64,000 nucleotides of DNA, from assembly GCF_001612635.1 (NCBI RefSeq), contig NZ_BDAV01000014.1, positions 248,001-312,000 of the forward strand. The letters run 5' to 3'. The translations under genes were made by a program, and so were the position numbers. The notes under the pieces were generated by a model. It was not told the origin of the DNA. It saw only the letters and a list, made by a program, of their open reading frames with translations, and made no database searches. Numbering within the stretch: position 1 is the stretch's first letter; each line of letters begins with the position of its first letter. This DNA is from Nocardia africana NBRC 100379 (GTDB lineage Bacteria > Actinomycetota > Actinomycetes > Mycobacteriales > Mycobacteriaceae). Below, piece after piece: positions 41,656-49,233 of this stretch.

Positions 41656-41995
41656 ATTCGCCTTGTCCGCATCGCTCGCACCGCTTCCCCGGATCCGAAA
41701 TCTCGACCACTTCGGGGTTGCAGTGTCGAATATTCGACGCTATTGTTCGATATTGTGACACCGACGATAAGCGGACAGCTACGCGTCGGTCAAGGGGCTG
41801 CCGGTGACAGCTCGGCCGATGGCCTCCGGCTCCTGGTGGCGACCGCGCCGTACGGGCACCGAACACCCCCGCCGCACACCCATGGCCACGCCTGCGGCGA
41901 CCGGTACGGTGAGCGGCGGCGGAGACCGGTGTGACCCATTGCCGCCGAGCGATCACCGGCCGCGCGGATCGACCTATCGACCAGGAAAGGACGCC
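41656..41995. other. Divergent gap between cysD and the IclR gene
   Basis: No gene seen. It contains an AT-rich stretch at 41725-41756 with the palindrome GTCGAATATTCGAC and a degenerate second copy; the rest toward the IclR gene is GC-rich without hairpins. Confidence 0.45.
41725..41738. promoter_or_regulatory. Perfect 14-bp palindrome upstream of cysD
   Basis: GTCGAATATTCGAC, with a looser relative GTTCGATATTGTGAC starting at 41745. Unusually AT-rich for this genome; probably operator/promoter of the sulfation operon, perhaps bound by the divergent IclR protein (inference). Confidence 0.5.
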
Positions 41996-42886
41996 ATGTC
42001 CGAGGGCATCGACATCGCGACTCCCGCCGCGTCCGCGGGATCAGGATCACCACCCACGCATCGGGTGGTGCGGGTGATCGAACTGCTCTCGCGCCGGCCG
42101 GCCGAGCACTTGTCGCTGGCGCGGATCGTGCGCGAGACCGGGCTCTCGCGGGCGACGGCGCACGCGGTGCTGACCCAGCTGACCACCGACGGCTGGACCG
42201 TGCGCGATCTCGACGGCAACTACGGCCTGGGGATGGGGCTGCTCGCTGTCGCGCGCCGCGCGGAGGCCGCGTTCCCGCTGCGCCGCCTGTCCGCTGATTT
42301 GTTGCGGGAATTCGTTGCCGAACAGGGCTTTCCGGTTTTCCTGGCCGAACGCGACGACGGTTCCATCATCATCACCGAGGTCGCCGGGACCCCATCGGTG
42401 CCGTGGATCCGGCAGGGCCGCCGCTTGCCCCTCGCACCGCCGGTGGCTCGTGAATTCATCGCCTGGGCACCGGATTCCGAACGCACCACCTGGATCGACC
42501 ACGCCGACCCCGCCCATCGCGAGCGTCTGCTCGCGGTACTCGACGCCGTCCGCGCCCGCGGCTACTCCGTCGAACGCCTCGCCGACGAATCCGCTCCGGT
42601 ACTCGAAGCCCTTGCCGCCCTGCGTAATTCCCCGGTCACCGATCCACTCCGCAATCGCCTGGGCAGCATGATCACCGACCTGATCACCATCGACTACCTC
42701 CCCGACGAACTCGGCGCCGAGAATGCCGTAGTCACCGTCGCCGCACCCATCTTCGCCGGCGACCGCGTCATCGCCGCCGTAGTGGCGTGCCCCGACACCC
42801 GCCTGTCCGCCCAACGCCTCACCGACCTCGGCGCCGCCGTCACGGCCACCGCGGAAAAGATCACCCGGACCGCCACCGGCACCTGA
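41996..42886 (+). CDS. IclR-family transcriptional regulator
   Basis: 296 residues. Winged helix: HRVVRVIELLSRRPAEHLSLARIVRETGLSRATAHAVLTQLTTDGWTVRD. C-terminal IclR effector domain: FPVFLAERDDGSIIITEVAG, APPVAREFIAWAP, RARGYSVERLADES, ENAVVTVAAPIF. ATG at 41996 with CAGGAAAGG about 6 nt upstream; a longer in-frame reading upstream has no such site. Divergent from cysD, so a plausible regulator of the sulfation operon; the effector is unknown. Confidence 0.88.
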   Translation: MSEGIDIATPAASAGSGSPPTHRVVRVIELLSRRPAEHLSLARIVRETGLSRATAHAVLTQLTTDGWTVRDLDGNYGLGMGLLAVARRAEAAFPLRRLSADLLREFVAEQGFPVFLAERDDGSIIITEVAGTPSVPWIRQGRRLPLAPPVAREFIAWAPDSERTTWIDHADPAHRERLLAVLDAVRARGYSVERLADESAPVLEALAALRNSPVTDPLRNRLGSMITDLITIDYLPDELGAENAVVTVAAPIFAGDRVIAAVVACPDTRLSAQRLTDLGAAVTATAEKITRTATGT

Positions 42887-42890
42887 TCAG

Positions 42891-42907
42891 CGGGCACGCC
42901 GTGCCCG
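42891..42907 (+). terminator. Short hairpin after IclR gene
   Basis: CGGGCAC, 3-nt loop, GTGCCCG: a perfect 7-bp stem 4 nt after the stop codon. Confidence 0.45.
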
Positions 42908-43037
42908 GATGTGCCGCCATCCAGCGCAACAGCAGCAGGCTCAGCAGATCGCCGGTGGACGGGGGAACCGTCGGTGCCGGAACAGGCTCGGCGACACCAT
43001 GTCACAACCGGTCCACGCGCATCGACGCCGCAGCAAC

Positions 43038-43043
43038 TACGGT
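43038..43043 (+). promoter_or_regulatory. -10 box of leaderless PASTA lipoprotein gene
   Basis: TACGGT, 6 nt before the GTG at 43050. Confidence 0.5.
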
Positions 43044-43049
43044 CGAGAT

Positions 43050-43499
43050 GTGCCGACCACGAACTCTCCACGCCGTTCCGACGACCGCCGTGCCGTTCTC
43101 TCCGCGCGGATTTCGATCGCCGCACTCGCGCTGACCGCCGCCTTGTCCGGCTGCGATTCCGAAACCGTCACGTCCGCAACGCCGACCACCGTCGTGACCA
43201 CGGCGTCCGCCACCGCAACCACGGCCACCGGCGTGCACCCCATCCAGCCCTCCAGCGTGGCATCGCCTTCGCCCGGCACGGTCACCGTTCCCGATGTCCG
43301 CGGCGACCGCCCGGCCCTCGCCGACCAACTCCTCACCGCCGCGGGCCTGTACGCGCACATCACCGGCGGCACCGGCCGCGGGCCGGGCGGCGGCCAGTGC
43401 GTCATCACCCGCCAAACTCCGGACGCGGAAACCTCGGTCCCGACCGGCACCACCATCGAGCTCACCACCGGCGAGGTCGGCGGGCAGAGTCCCTGCTGA
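43050..43499 (+). CDS. Lipoprotein with a single PASTA domain
   Basis: 149 residues from the GTG that follows a -10 box by 6 nt. Signal peptide with basic N-region and lipobox LSGC (Cys 35), then a Thr/Ala/Ser-rich linker, and a PASTA domain from about residue 72: VTVPDVRGDRPALADQLLTAAGLYAHI ... TRQTPDAETSVPTGTTIELT. No kinase or transglycosylase domain is attached. It may bind peptidoglycan stem peptides or lipid II. Two extra Cys flank the domain (GGQC, QSPC at the very end) and could form a disulfide. Confidence 0.8.
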   Translation: MPTTNSPRRSDDRRAVLSARISIAALALTAALSGCDSETVTSATPTTVVTTASATATTATGVHPIQPSSVASPSPGTVTVPDVRGDRPALADQLLTAAGLYAHITGGTGRGPGGGQCVITRQTPDAETSVPTGTTIELTTGEVGGQSPC

Positions 43500-43527
43500 A
43501 CCACAGCGATCGCGTTACGGTCGCGCC

Positions 43528-43876
43528 ATGGAGTTTCCGGAGGCTGGGACACCGTGGCGACCCTGGTCGACGGCCGCTGGGTCGAGCGGCGCCCGCGCCG
43601 CCGGCGTGATCGATTTCGGCGATGCGCACCTGGGCGATCCGGCCATCGACCTGGCGTGGGCGCTGTACGGCGCGCCGCCCGAGTTCTCGGCCGCCGTGGC
43701 CGCCACGTACGGGGTGACCGGCGAACTCCGCAGACGAGCATCGGTGTGGCATCGGCTCGGACCGTGGCACGAGGTGACCCACGGCCTCGAGACCGGCTCG
43801 GCCACTCATATTCGCAGCGCCTGCCCGGCCTGCTGGACCGCTTGTCTCCGGCGGATCAGCCACGCAGCCGGTAGCT
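43528..43876 (+). pseudogene. Aminoglycoside/macrolide phosphotransferase (APH-like) remnant
   Basis: Two APH landmarks remain but in different frames: the N-terminal GWDTVATLVDGRWVERRPRR (from 43542) and, directly joined to it, the C-terminal Mg-binding block GVIDFGDAHLGDPAIDLAWALYGAPP (from about 43606), followed by HRLGPWHEVTHGLETG; the last residues (LPGLLDRLSPADQP) are in yet another frame. The roughly 150 residues that normally hold the catalytic HGD loop are missing. So there is an internal deletion plus at least two frameshifts. A TACGGT box 6 nt before an ATG at 43528 may be the relic promoter. Confidence 0.75.
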
Positions 43877-44623
43877 CGGTCCCGGGTCCGCGGCCACGTA
43901 CTCCGCCCACGTACGCGTCCCGTCGGCGTGGTCCGGGCAGGTGTTGTAACCGGCGCGGAAGGCGTGGGCGATCGTGCCGGGTAGCGGCAACCGCACCGTC
44001 CGGCGCGGGCGACCGTGGTGTTGCTGCCAGGTCTTCGTCAGTTCTGCCAGGGTGAGTACCTGCGGGCCGCCGAAATCGTCTGCGCGAGTGCGTGGTTCCG
44101 ATTCGACCAGGTCGGCCAGGCGGGTGGCCACGTCTTCGGTGGCGACCGGCTGGAAGCGAAAATCCGAGGGCAGCGGGGCGATCGGGAGCTTCTGTACCCC
44201 GGACAGGACCGCGGCGATCAGGTCGTGGAACTGGGTGGCGCGCTGAATTGTATGCGGCACACCGCTGTCGGCGATCAGTTGTTCGCAGGCGAGTTTGTTG
44301 CGGTAGTAACCGAAGGGGATCCGGTCGATGCCGACGATCGACACGTAGATCAGATGCCGCGCTCCCCCGGCGGCCGCGAGCAGATTCCGCGTCTGCTCGA
44401 TATCCGGTTTGCCGAAGCGCCGGAAGTCCGAGGCCGCGTGCACGATCGACTCCGCGCCCTCGGCAGCCTCGCGCACCCCGGCCCCGGTCGTCAGATCCCC
44501 CACGTGCGTTCCCGCACCCGGGCGCCGCGAGAGCACCCGCACGTCGTGCCCGCGTTCGCGCAGCCGATCCACGATGTGCCGCCCGAGCGCGCCTGTTCCT
44601 CCGGTCACCAGCACTGTGCTCAT
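43856..44623 (-). CDS. NmrA-like/SDR NAD(P)-binding protein
   Basis: Atypical SDR, 255 residues from the ATG at 44623. TVLVTGGTGALGRHIVDRLRERGHDVRVLSRRP is the extended/atypical SDR cofactor motif; HLIYVSIVGIDRIPFGYYRNKLACEQ includes the YxxxK position; QVLTLAELTKTWQQHHG is a typical C-terminal block. Probably a redox sensor or reductase. A TTG 12 nt upstream could also start. Its stop lies inside the end of the phosphotransferase remnant, so the 3' ends overlap. Confidence 0.82.
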   Translation of the reverse strand: MSTVLVTGGTGALGRHIVDRLRERGHDVRVLSRRPGAGTHVGDLTTGAGVREAAEGAESIVHAASDFRRFGKPDIEQTRNLLAAAGGARHLIYVSIVGIDRIPFGYYRNKLACEQLIADSGVPHTIQRATQFHDLIAAVLSGVQKLPIAPLPSDFRFQPVATEDVATRLADLVESEPRTRADDFGGPQVLTLAELTKTWQQHHGRPRRTVRLPLPGTIAHAFRAGYNTCPDHADGTRTWAEYVAADPGPSYRLRG

Positions 44624-44981
44624 CCCCCCACCCAACCCCGCACCCGCGGTCGGGCAAGCACCCGACAGCCGATGTCACATCCGAATCACCATCGCAAACA
44701 ACGGTAAACATCGGGCAGTCGGGTGATGGGTGGACTAATCGTGCAAACCTCGCAGAATCCGGCGGTTTTCCGCATTTCCTGTGGCGGTTTCACGAAAAGG
44801 TCACGGTACGTCCGGCCTCGACTCGCCCGGCACGCCCGCACATCCCCGGACACTCCGTCCGAACCACACTGCGCGGGAACCGATCCCACATCCCCCGCGT
44901 CGAAGTATCCGGGGGCGCCGAATGCCGGAAAGGTGGCGGCCGATCCCGATCGGCATCGGATTCAGTCGCAAGGACGGACAT
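44624..44981. other. Divergent gap between NmrA-like and CPBP genes
   Basis: No gene seen. A relatively AT-rich patch at about 44690-44800 probably holds both promoters (for example TTTACC toward the NmrA-like gene). No convincing palindrome or hairpin. Confidence 0.35.
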
Positions 44982-45893
44982 ATGGTTGCTCGGCGCTCGG
45001 ATATCGCCACCTACATCGTGGTCGCGTACGCGCTCGCGTGGGTGCTCGCATCGATTCCCTGGATCGACGGCAAGGGCCTGGAATCGGTGCCCTGGCTGCA
45101 CGACGGAGCGGCCCTGATGATGTTCGCCCCGACAGTGGCCGTTCTGGTGGCGCGGTCGAGGATGCGGCAGCCCGTCCTCGCGCGCTCCGCGGCCCCGGGC
45201 GTCCAGGCGGCTCCCGGCTTCGCCGCCGACGTCGGCCTCGGACTCGGTCCGGCACCCACGCGCACCGCCCGGTTGATGGTCGCCGCGTGGCTCGGCACGC
45301 AGATGGTCGCGTGGATCGGCTACGAGGTCAGTGCGGCGCTCGGCTGGTTCCATTTCGATCTGGGCGCCATCGACACCTCGACGCTGGTGGCGATGCTGTT
45401 CGAGACGCTGACGACGTCCGTCATCGCGACGCTGCCGAACGCCCTCGGCGAAGAGATCGGCTGGCGCGGTTGGCTACTGCCCCAACTGATCTCCCGCTAC
45501 GGCACCCCGGTGGCGCTGATCGCGACCGGAGTCGTCTGGGCCCTCTGGCACGCCCCGCTCACACTGCTCGGTTACGGCTTCACCGATATCGGCGCCTGGT
45601 CGGCACTGGCCTACATCCCGTTCTGCGTCAGCTTCGGCGCCGTCCTCGGCTGGTTGCGCCTGCGGTCGGCCAGCGTGTGGCCCGCGGCGATCGCGCACGC
45701 GTCGTGGAACGGCGGAGTGATGATCTTCGCCGCTCTGCAGTCGGCCGACTCGAGCGGGCACGCGCACGCGCTGCTGGGCGGTTCCGGCATCCCGGGGTGG
45801 ATGCTGTGGGCGGCCGTCGCGACCGCATTGTTCGCCTTCGCCCCGGTCGCGAAAACCCCCGCACCTGCACTGCGAACTTCGGTGCAGACGTAG
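44982..45893 (+). CDS. CPBP family intramembrane metalloprotease
   Basis: 303-residue polytopic membrane protein with about seven helices. CPBP (ABI/Rce1-like) motifs: GEEIGWRGWLLPQL (Glu 157, Glu 158, Arg 162), VVWALWHAPLTLLG (His 190) and IAHASWNG (His 239, Asn 243). Family members cleave prenylated-type or peptide substrates within the membrane, or act in bacteriocin immunity. ATG at 44982 with AAGGACGG about 5 nt upstream; an in-frame extension upstream is Arg/Pro-rich and non-coding in character. Substrate unknown. Confidence 0.87.
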   Translation: MVARRSDIATYIVVAYALAWVLASIPWIDGKGLESVPWLHDGAALMMFAPTVAVLVARSRMRQPVLARSAAPGVQAAPGFAADVGLGLGPAPTRTARLMVAAWLGTQMVAWIGYEVSAALGWFHFDLGAIDTSTLVAMLFETLTTSVIATLPNALGEEIGWRGWLLPQLISRYGTPVALIATGVVWALWHAPLTLLGYGFTDIGAWSALAYIPFCVSFGAVLGWLRLRSASVWPAAIAHASWNGGVMIFAALQSADSSGHAHALLGGSGIPGWMLWAAVATALFAFAPVAKTPAPALRTSVQT

Positions 45894-45908
45894 CGCCGCT
45901 ACTGTGGT

Positions 45909-45914
45909 TAGCTT
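45909..45914 (+). promoter_or_regulatory. -10 box of leaderless FAD oxidoreductase gene
   Basis: TAGCTT, 7 nt before the ATG at 45922. Confidence 0.45.
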
Positions 45915-45921
45915 TGAGGCC

Positions 45922-47205
45922 ATGAGTACCACGCTCGCTGCTCTGCCGGAGGAATATCTGCCCCGCGACACCGCGGATGTCGTTCGCACAGTGCGGGATT
46001 CACGACCGCAACCGCTGACCGTGCGCGGCGGCGAGCACAACAGCGAGCAACTCGACGACGAACCGGCCCCGCCCGACCGCCGCATCGTGATGTCGCTGCG
46101 GCGGATGAACCGGGTGCAGGCGGTGGACGCCGACGCGCGACTGGTGCGCGTGCAGGCCGGCGCACGACTGTCCGATATCGATCGCACCCTGGCCGCACAC
46201 GGTCTGGGCCTGCCGATCGTCGGCGACCACCGCGAGATCACCGCCGGCGGTTTCGCGGCCGTCGGCGGGCTCAGCGCGGCCTCGCACCGCTACGGCATGT
46301 TCAGCGACAACGTGGTCGCCCTCGAATACGTGGATCCCGAGGGCAGATTCGGCACCTGCGGGCGCACCCACCATGCCGACCGATTCCGCCGCATCCTCGG
46401 CGGGGCCGGGCGCACCGGCATCATCACGGCGCTGACGCTGCAAGCCATCGAGGTCGACAAGGACCACACCTGGCTCACCTCCGACGCGCACCGCTTCCTC
46501 GACTTCGACACCTTCGTCGAACACTCGCATGCCGAGATCACCCGCCCCGGTGACGCCCTGCTGCAGGTCGGCCGCTGGGTCGACACCGCCCCGCTGCGGG
46601 TGTCGCGTCCGGTCGGCACCGGGAACATCCAGCTCGGCACGGTCCGCTTCGGCCAGTGGTCGAGTCTGCACCCCACCACCGCCACCCCCTCGCTACGGGC
46701 CCGCCGCGAACTGGGCGCGCGGGCACGAAAGTCGTTGGGCGCCATCGCCTCGGCCGCGGGTGGCCGCGCCGGTATGCCGGTGCGCAACGCCGCCGCCGGT
46801 GCGCTGATGTTCGCACCCAAGGTCCTCACGCTGCGCGACGCCGAATATCTCGCGGACACGGTGATCAGCTCCTCCGAGCGCGGCCCCGCCTACCGGGTGG
46901 CGGTCTTCGCGCCCATGAGCAGCTACAGCACCGTTTTCCACCGCCTGCACGACCTGTTCGCCGACCATCGCGAACGCAGCGGCGCCATCACGGTCATCTC
47001 CGCCATGACCTACGGCGTGCGGTCCCCGTATCTGCACGAATCCGCCGGCGAGGACCACGGCTTCATCACCTTCACCTGCCGCCTGCGCCCCACCGGCACC
47101 TACTCCGGCCGCTCCGGCGCCCCGGAACTGTTGCGCGACATCACCTCCGGTATCGACGACATCTGCCGCTCCGAACGCGCCCGCCGCTACCACACCCCCG
47201 ACTGA
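45922..47205 (+). CDS. FAD-binding (PCMH-type) oxidoreductase
   Basis: 427-residue protein with an N-terminal FAD_binding_4 domain: VRVQAGARLSDIDRTLAAHGLGLPIVGDHREITAGGFAAVGGLSAASHRYGMFSDNV is the characteristic block. No His/Cys bicovalent flavin motif is obvious. The C-terminal half lacks a clear BBE or cytokinin/DprE-type signature. Substrate unknown; an alcohol or sugar oxidase/dehydrogenase role is possible. Start after a -10 box 7 nt upstream; an ATG-like start 18 nt earlier is less likely. Converges with ctaF across two hairpins. Confidence 0.82.
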   Translation: MSTTLAALPEEYLPRDTADVVRTVRDSRPQPLTVRGGEHNSEQLDDEPAPPDRRIVMSLRRMNRVQAVDADARLVRVQAGARLSDIDRTLAAHGLGLPIVGDHREITAGGFAAVGGLSAASHRYGMFSDNVVALEYVDPEGRFGTCGRTHHADRFRRILGGAGRTGIITALTLQAIEVDKDHTWLTSDAHRFLDFDTFVEHSHAEITRPGDALLQVGRWVDTAPLRVSRPVGTGNIQLGTVRFGQWSSLHPTTATPSLRARRELGARARKSLGAIASAAGGRAGMPVRNAAAGALMFAPKVLTLRDAEYLADTVISSSERGPAYRVAVFAPMSSYSTVFHRLHDLFADHRERSGAITVISAMTYGVRSPYLHESAGEDHGFITFTCRLRPTGTYSGRSGAPELLRDITSGIDDICRSERARRYHTPD

Positions 47206-47220
47206 ACTCCCTGCGTAGAC

Positions 47221-47252
47221 CGAACGCCCCGGCAGACATGTCGGGGCGTTCG
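47221..47252 (+). terminator. Terminator after FAD oxidoreductase gene
   Basis: CGAACGCCCCG (47221-47231), 10-nt loop, CGGGGCGTTCG (47242-47252): perfect 11-bp stem, 15 nt after the stop. Confidence 0.7.
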
Positions 47253-47302
47253 GCTTTCCGGCGATGTCCCGGCGATATCTGGAACAACTCCATCAACAAC
47301 GA

Positions 47303-47328
47303 AGCGCCCCGGCCGAAGCCGGGGCGCT
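47303..47328 (-). terminator. Terminator of ctaC-ctaF, UUCG tetraloop
   Basis: AGCGCCCCGGC (47303-47313) and GCCGGGGCGCT (47318-47328) form a perfect 11-bp stem. Read on the minus strand the loop is C(TTCG)G, the extra-stable UUCG tetraloop, 15 nt beyond the ctaF stop. Confidence 0.8.
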
Positions 47329-47343
47329 GTCGTCGGATGATGC

Positions 47344-47760
47344 TCAGTGCTTCTCGGGTCCCACGTGGTACTCGAACACCAGGCCGGCGACCGAGGCCAG
47401 GACGCACAGCACGCCCAGGCCGATCAGCCAGTACTGGAAGAACGCGAAGCCGAGCGCGGTGACCGAGGCGGAACCGGCCAGCAGGATGGGCCAGAAGCTG
47501 CCGGGCGAGAAGAATCCCAGGTCGCCGGCGCCGTCGACGATCTCGGCCTCTTCGTAGTCCTCGGGGCGCAGGTCCAGGCGGCGGGCCACGAAGCGGAAGT
47601 AGGTGCCGACGATCAGCGTCAGTCCGGCGGTCAGCACGATGGCGGTGGTACCCGCCCACTCGACGCCGGTGCGGGACTGGCCGGTGAAGAATCCGTAGAC
47701 GACCGCCACGATGATGAAGAACACCGTGAGCAGCTCGAAGATGCGTGCTTCGACCTTCAT
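47344..47760 (-). CDS. ctaF: Actinobacterial cytochrome c oxidase subunit IV
   Basis: 138-residue membrane protein with four helices (about 8-25, 38-57, 88-107, 110-131), matching CtaF (Rv2199c). RPEDYEEAEIVDGAGDLGFFSPGSFWPILLAGSA is the conserved loop. Small accessory subunit of the aa3 oxidase in the bcc-aa3 supercomplex. Follows ctaC by 18 nt on the same strand and is terminated by a UUCG hairpin. Confidence 0.93.
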   Translation of the reverse strand: MKVEARIFELLTVFFIIVAVVYGFFTGQSRTGVEWAGTTAIVLTAGLTLIVGTYFRFVARRLDLRPEDYEEAEIVDGAGDLGFFSPGSFWPILLAGSASVTALGFAFFQYWLIGLGVLCVLASVAGLVFEYHVGPEKH

Positions 47761-47778
47761 TGCAGTTCAGTACCCTTC

Positions 47779-48867
47779 TTACTTGCTCTCGGCCTGGCTG
47801 GCTTCACGCGCGGTGCGACGGGTGTCGAACGGATGCGTGGTCGTCGCGACCGGCGACTCGCCGATGCTGGACAGGGCCTCGGCATTGGTCTTACCCGCTT
47901 CGCGGGCGGCGATGTACTTGTCGAACTTGTCCGGCGTCACCGCACGCACCTCGAAGTTCATCATCGAGTGGAAGGTACCGCACATCTCCGCGCAGCGGCC
48001 GACGAAAGCACCCTCGTGCTCGATCTTGGTGATCTGGAAGGTGTTGTCGGAGTGGTTTTCCTTCGGGTTCGGCATCACGTCGCGCTTGAACAGGAACTCC
48101 GGAACCCAGAAGGAGTGGATGACGTCGGCGGAGGCCAGCTGGAATTCCACGACCTTGTTGGTCGGCAGCACCAGCACCGGGATCTCGTTCGACGAGCCGA
48201 CGGTCTCGACCTTGTCGTAGTGCAGGTAGGAGATGTCGTTGGCGGGCAGGCCGTGCAACGGACCCGGCTGCGGGTGGCCGTCGGCGGTGCGCTCCTTGTA
48301 CTCGGCCTGGATCTGCTCGTTCATCGCCTGACGGGTCTGGTCGACACCCTGGTAGACCTGGCCGTTCTGACCGACGACCTTCTGATAACCGAACTTCCAG
48401 TTCCACTGGAACGCGGTCACGTCGACGACCACATCGGGGTTCGAGGTCTTCTCGTGCACGTAGTTCTGCACGACCACGGTGAAGTAGAACAGCACCGCGA
48501 TGATCACGAACGGAATCGCCGTGTAGGTCAGCTCCAGCGGCACGTTGTACCCGGTCTGCCGCGGGAACTCCGGGGAGTCCTTCTTCTTGCGGTGGAAGGT
48601 CACGGTCCAGAAGGTCAGCCCCCAGACCAGCACACCCATCGCCAGGGCGGCGACGACCGACCACGTCCACAGTTCCCGCATCCGGGTCGCCTGCGGGGTC
48701 ACACCCGTGGGCCAGCCGAACCGAAGCACGGGATTGTCGATCGAGCAGCCCGAGACGAGCATCACGGTGATCCCCATGGACACCGCCAGCCCGGCCCGCC
48801 GAAGGATGCGGCCCCGCCGTACCCGGGCGGGTCGTGCCCCTATCGCTTCGCTCGCCTTGTGCGCCAC
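47779..48867 (-). CDS. ctaC: Cytochrome c oxidase subunit II
   Basis: Lipoprotein-type subunit carrying the binuclear CuA centre that accepts electrons from cytochrome c. Lipobox LVSGC follows the signal region; two transmembrane helices (WSVVAALAMGVLVWGLTFW and PFVIIAVLFYFTVVVQ); CuA ligands in DVIHSFWVPEF and GRCAEMCGTFHSMM. 362 residues from the GTG at 48867, which has AGGAAGG 8 nt upstream; the coding frame extends further but without a better start. Has the extra loop between the helices and CuA domain seen in actinobacteria. Confidence 0.93.
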   Translation of the reverse strand: MAHKASEAIGARPARVRRGRILRRAGLAVSMGITVMLVSGCSIDNPVLRFGWPTGVTPQATRMRELWTWSVVAALAMGVLVWGLTFWTVTFHRKKKDSPEFPRQTGYNVPLELTYTAIPFVIIAVLFYFTVVVQNYVHEKTSNPDVVVDVTAFQWNWKFGYQKVVGQNGQVYQGVDQTRQAMNEQIQAEYKERTADGHPQPGPLHGLPANDISYLHYDKVETVGSSNEIPVLVLPTNKVVEFQLASADVIHSFWVPEFLFKRDVMPNPKENHSDNTFQITKIEHEGAFVGRCAEMCGTFHSMMNFEVRAVTPDKFDKYIAAREAGKTNAEALSSIGESPVATTTHPFDTRRTAREASQAESK

Positions 48868-49233
48868 GCTCAACGCCTTCCTGGTCGTCCATCCGACACG
48901 GCGCCACCCGGATGCCGGGCGGCGCGTTTTCAGCACGTTCGGGAGCCTTCCGCGAGCCGCACCGAACGCACGGCCGACCACGAGAGTTCCCGAGTACTAC
49001 GCAGCGTAGACCAAACCGCCTCCCGCGTTGTCCCCGGGTCGCTTTCGACACACCGGCCACCGGGTGCGATACCCGGCCGATCGGTTTCGCACCCACGCGC
49101 GCCGGACGCGAAATGCCTGGCGAGCACGACCGCCGCCCAGCGAGGCGACGAGCCGGGCCGCGGTGCGGCATACTCGGGGACTGGTTTCGAATGTTCTCCG
49201 CGTACCCGATCCGGAAACGAGGTTCTCGACGCA
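48868..49233. other. Divergent gap between ctaC and asnB
   Basis: No gene seen. At 48997-49009 CTACGC-A-GCGTAG is a perfect 13-bp palindrome, also giving a TACGCT -10-like box toward ctaC. The rest is GC-rich; no hairpin or repeat was noticed. Confidence 0.4.
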
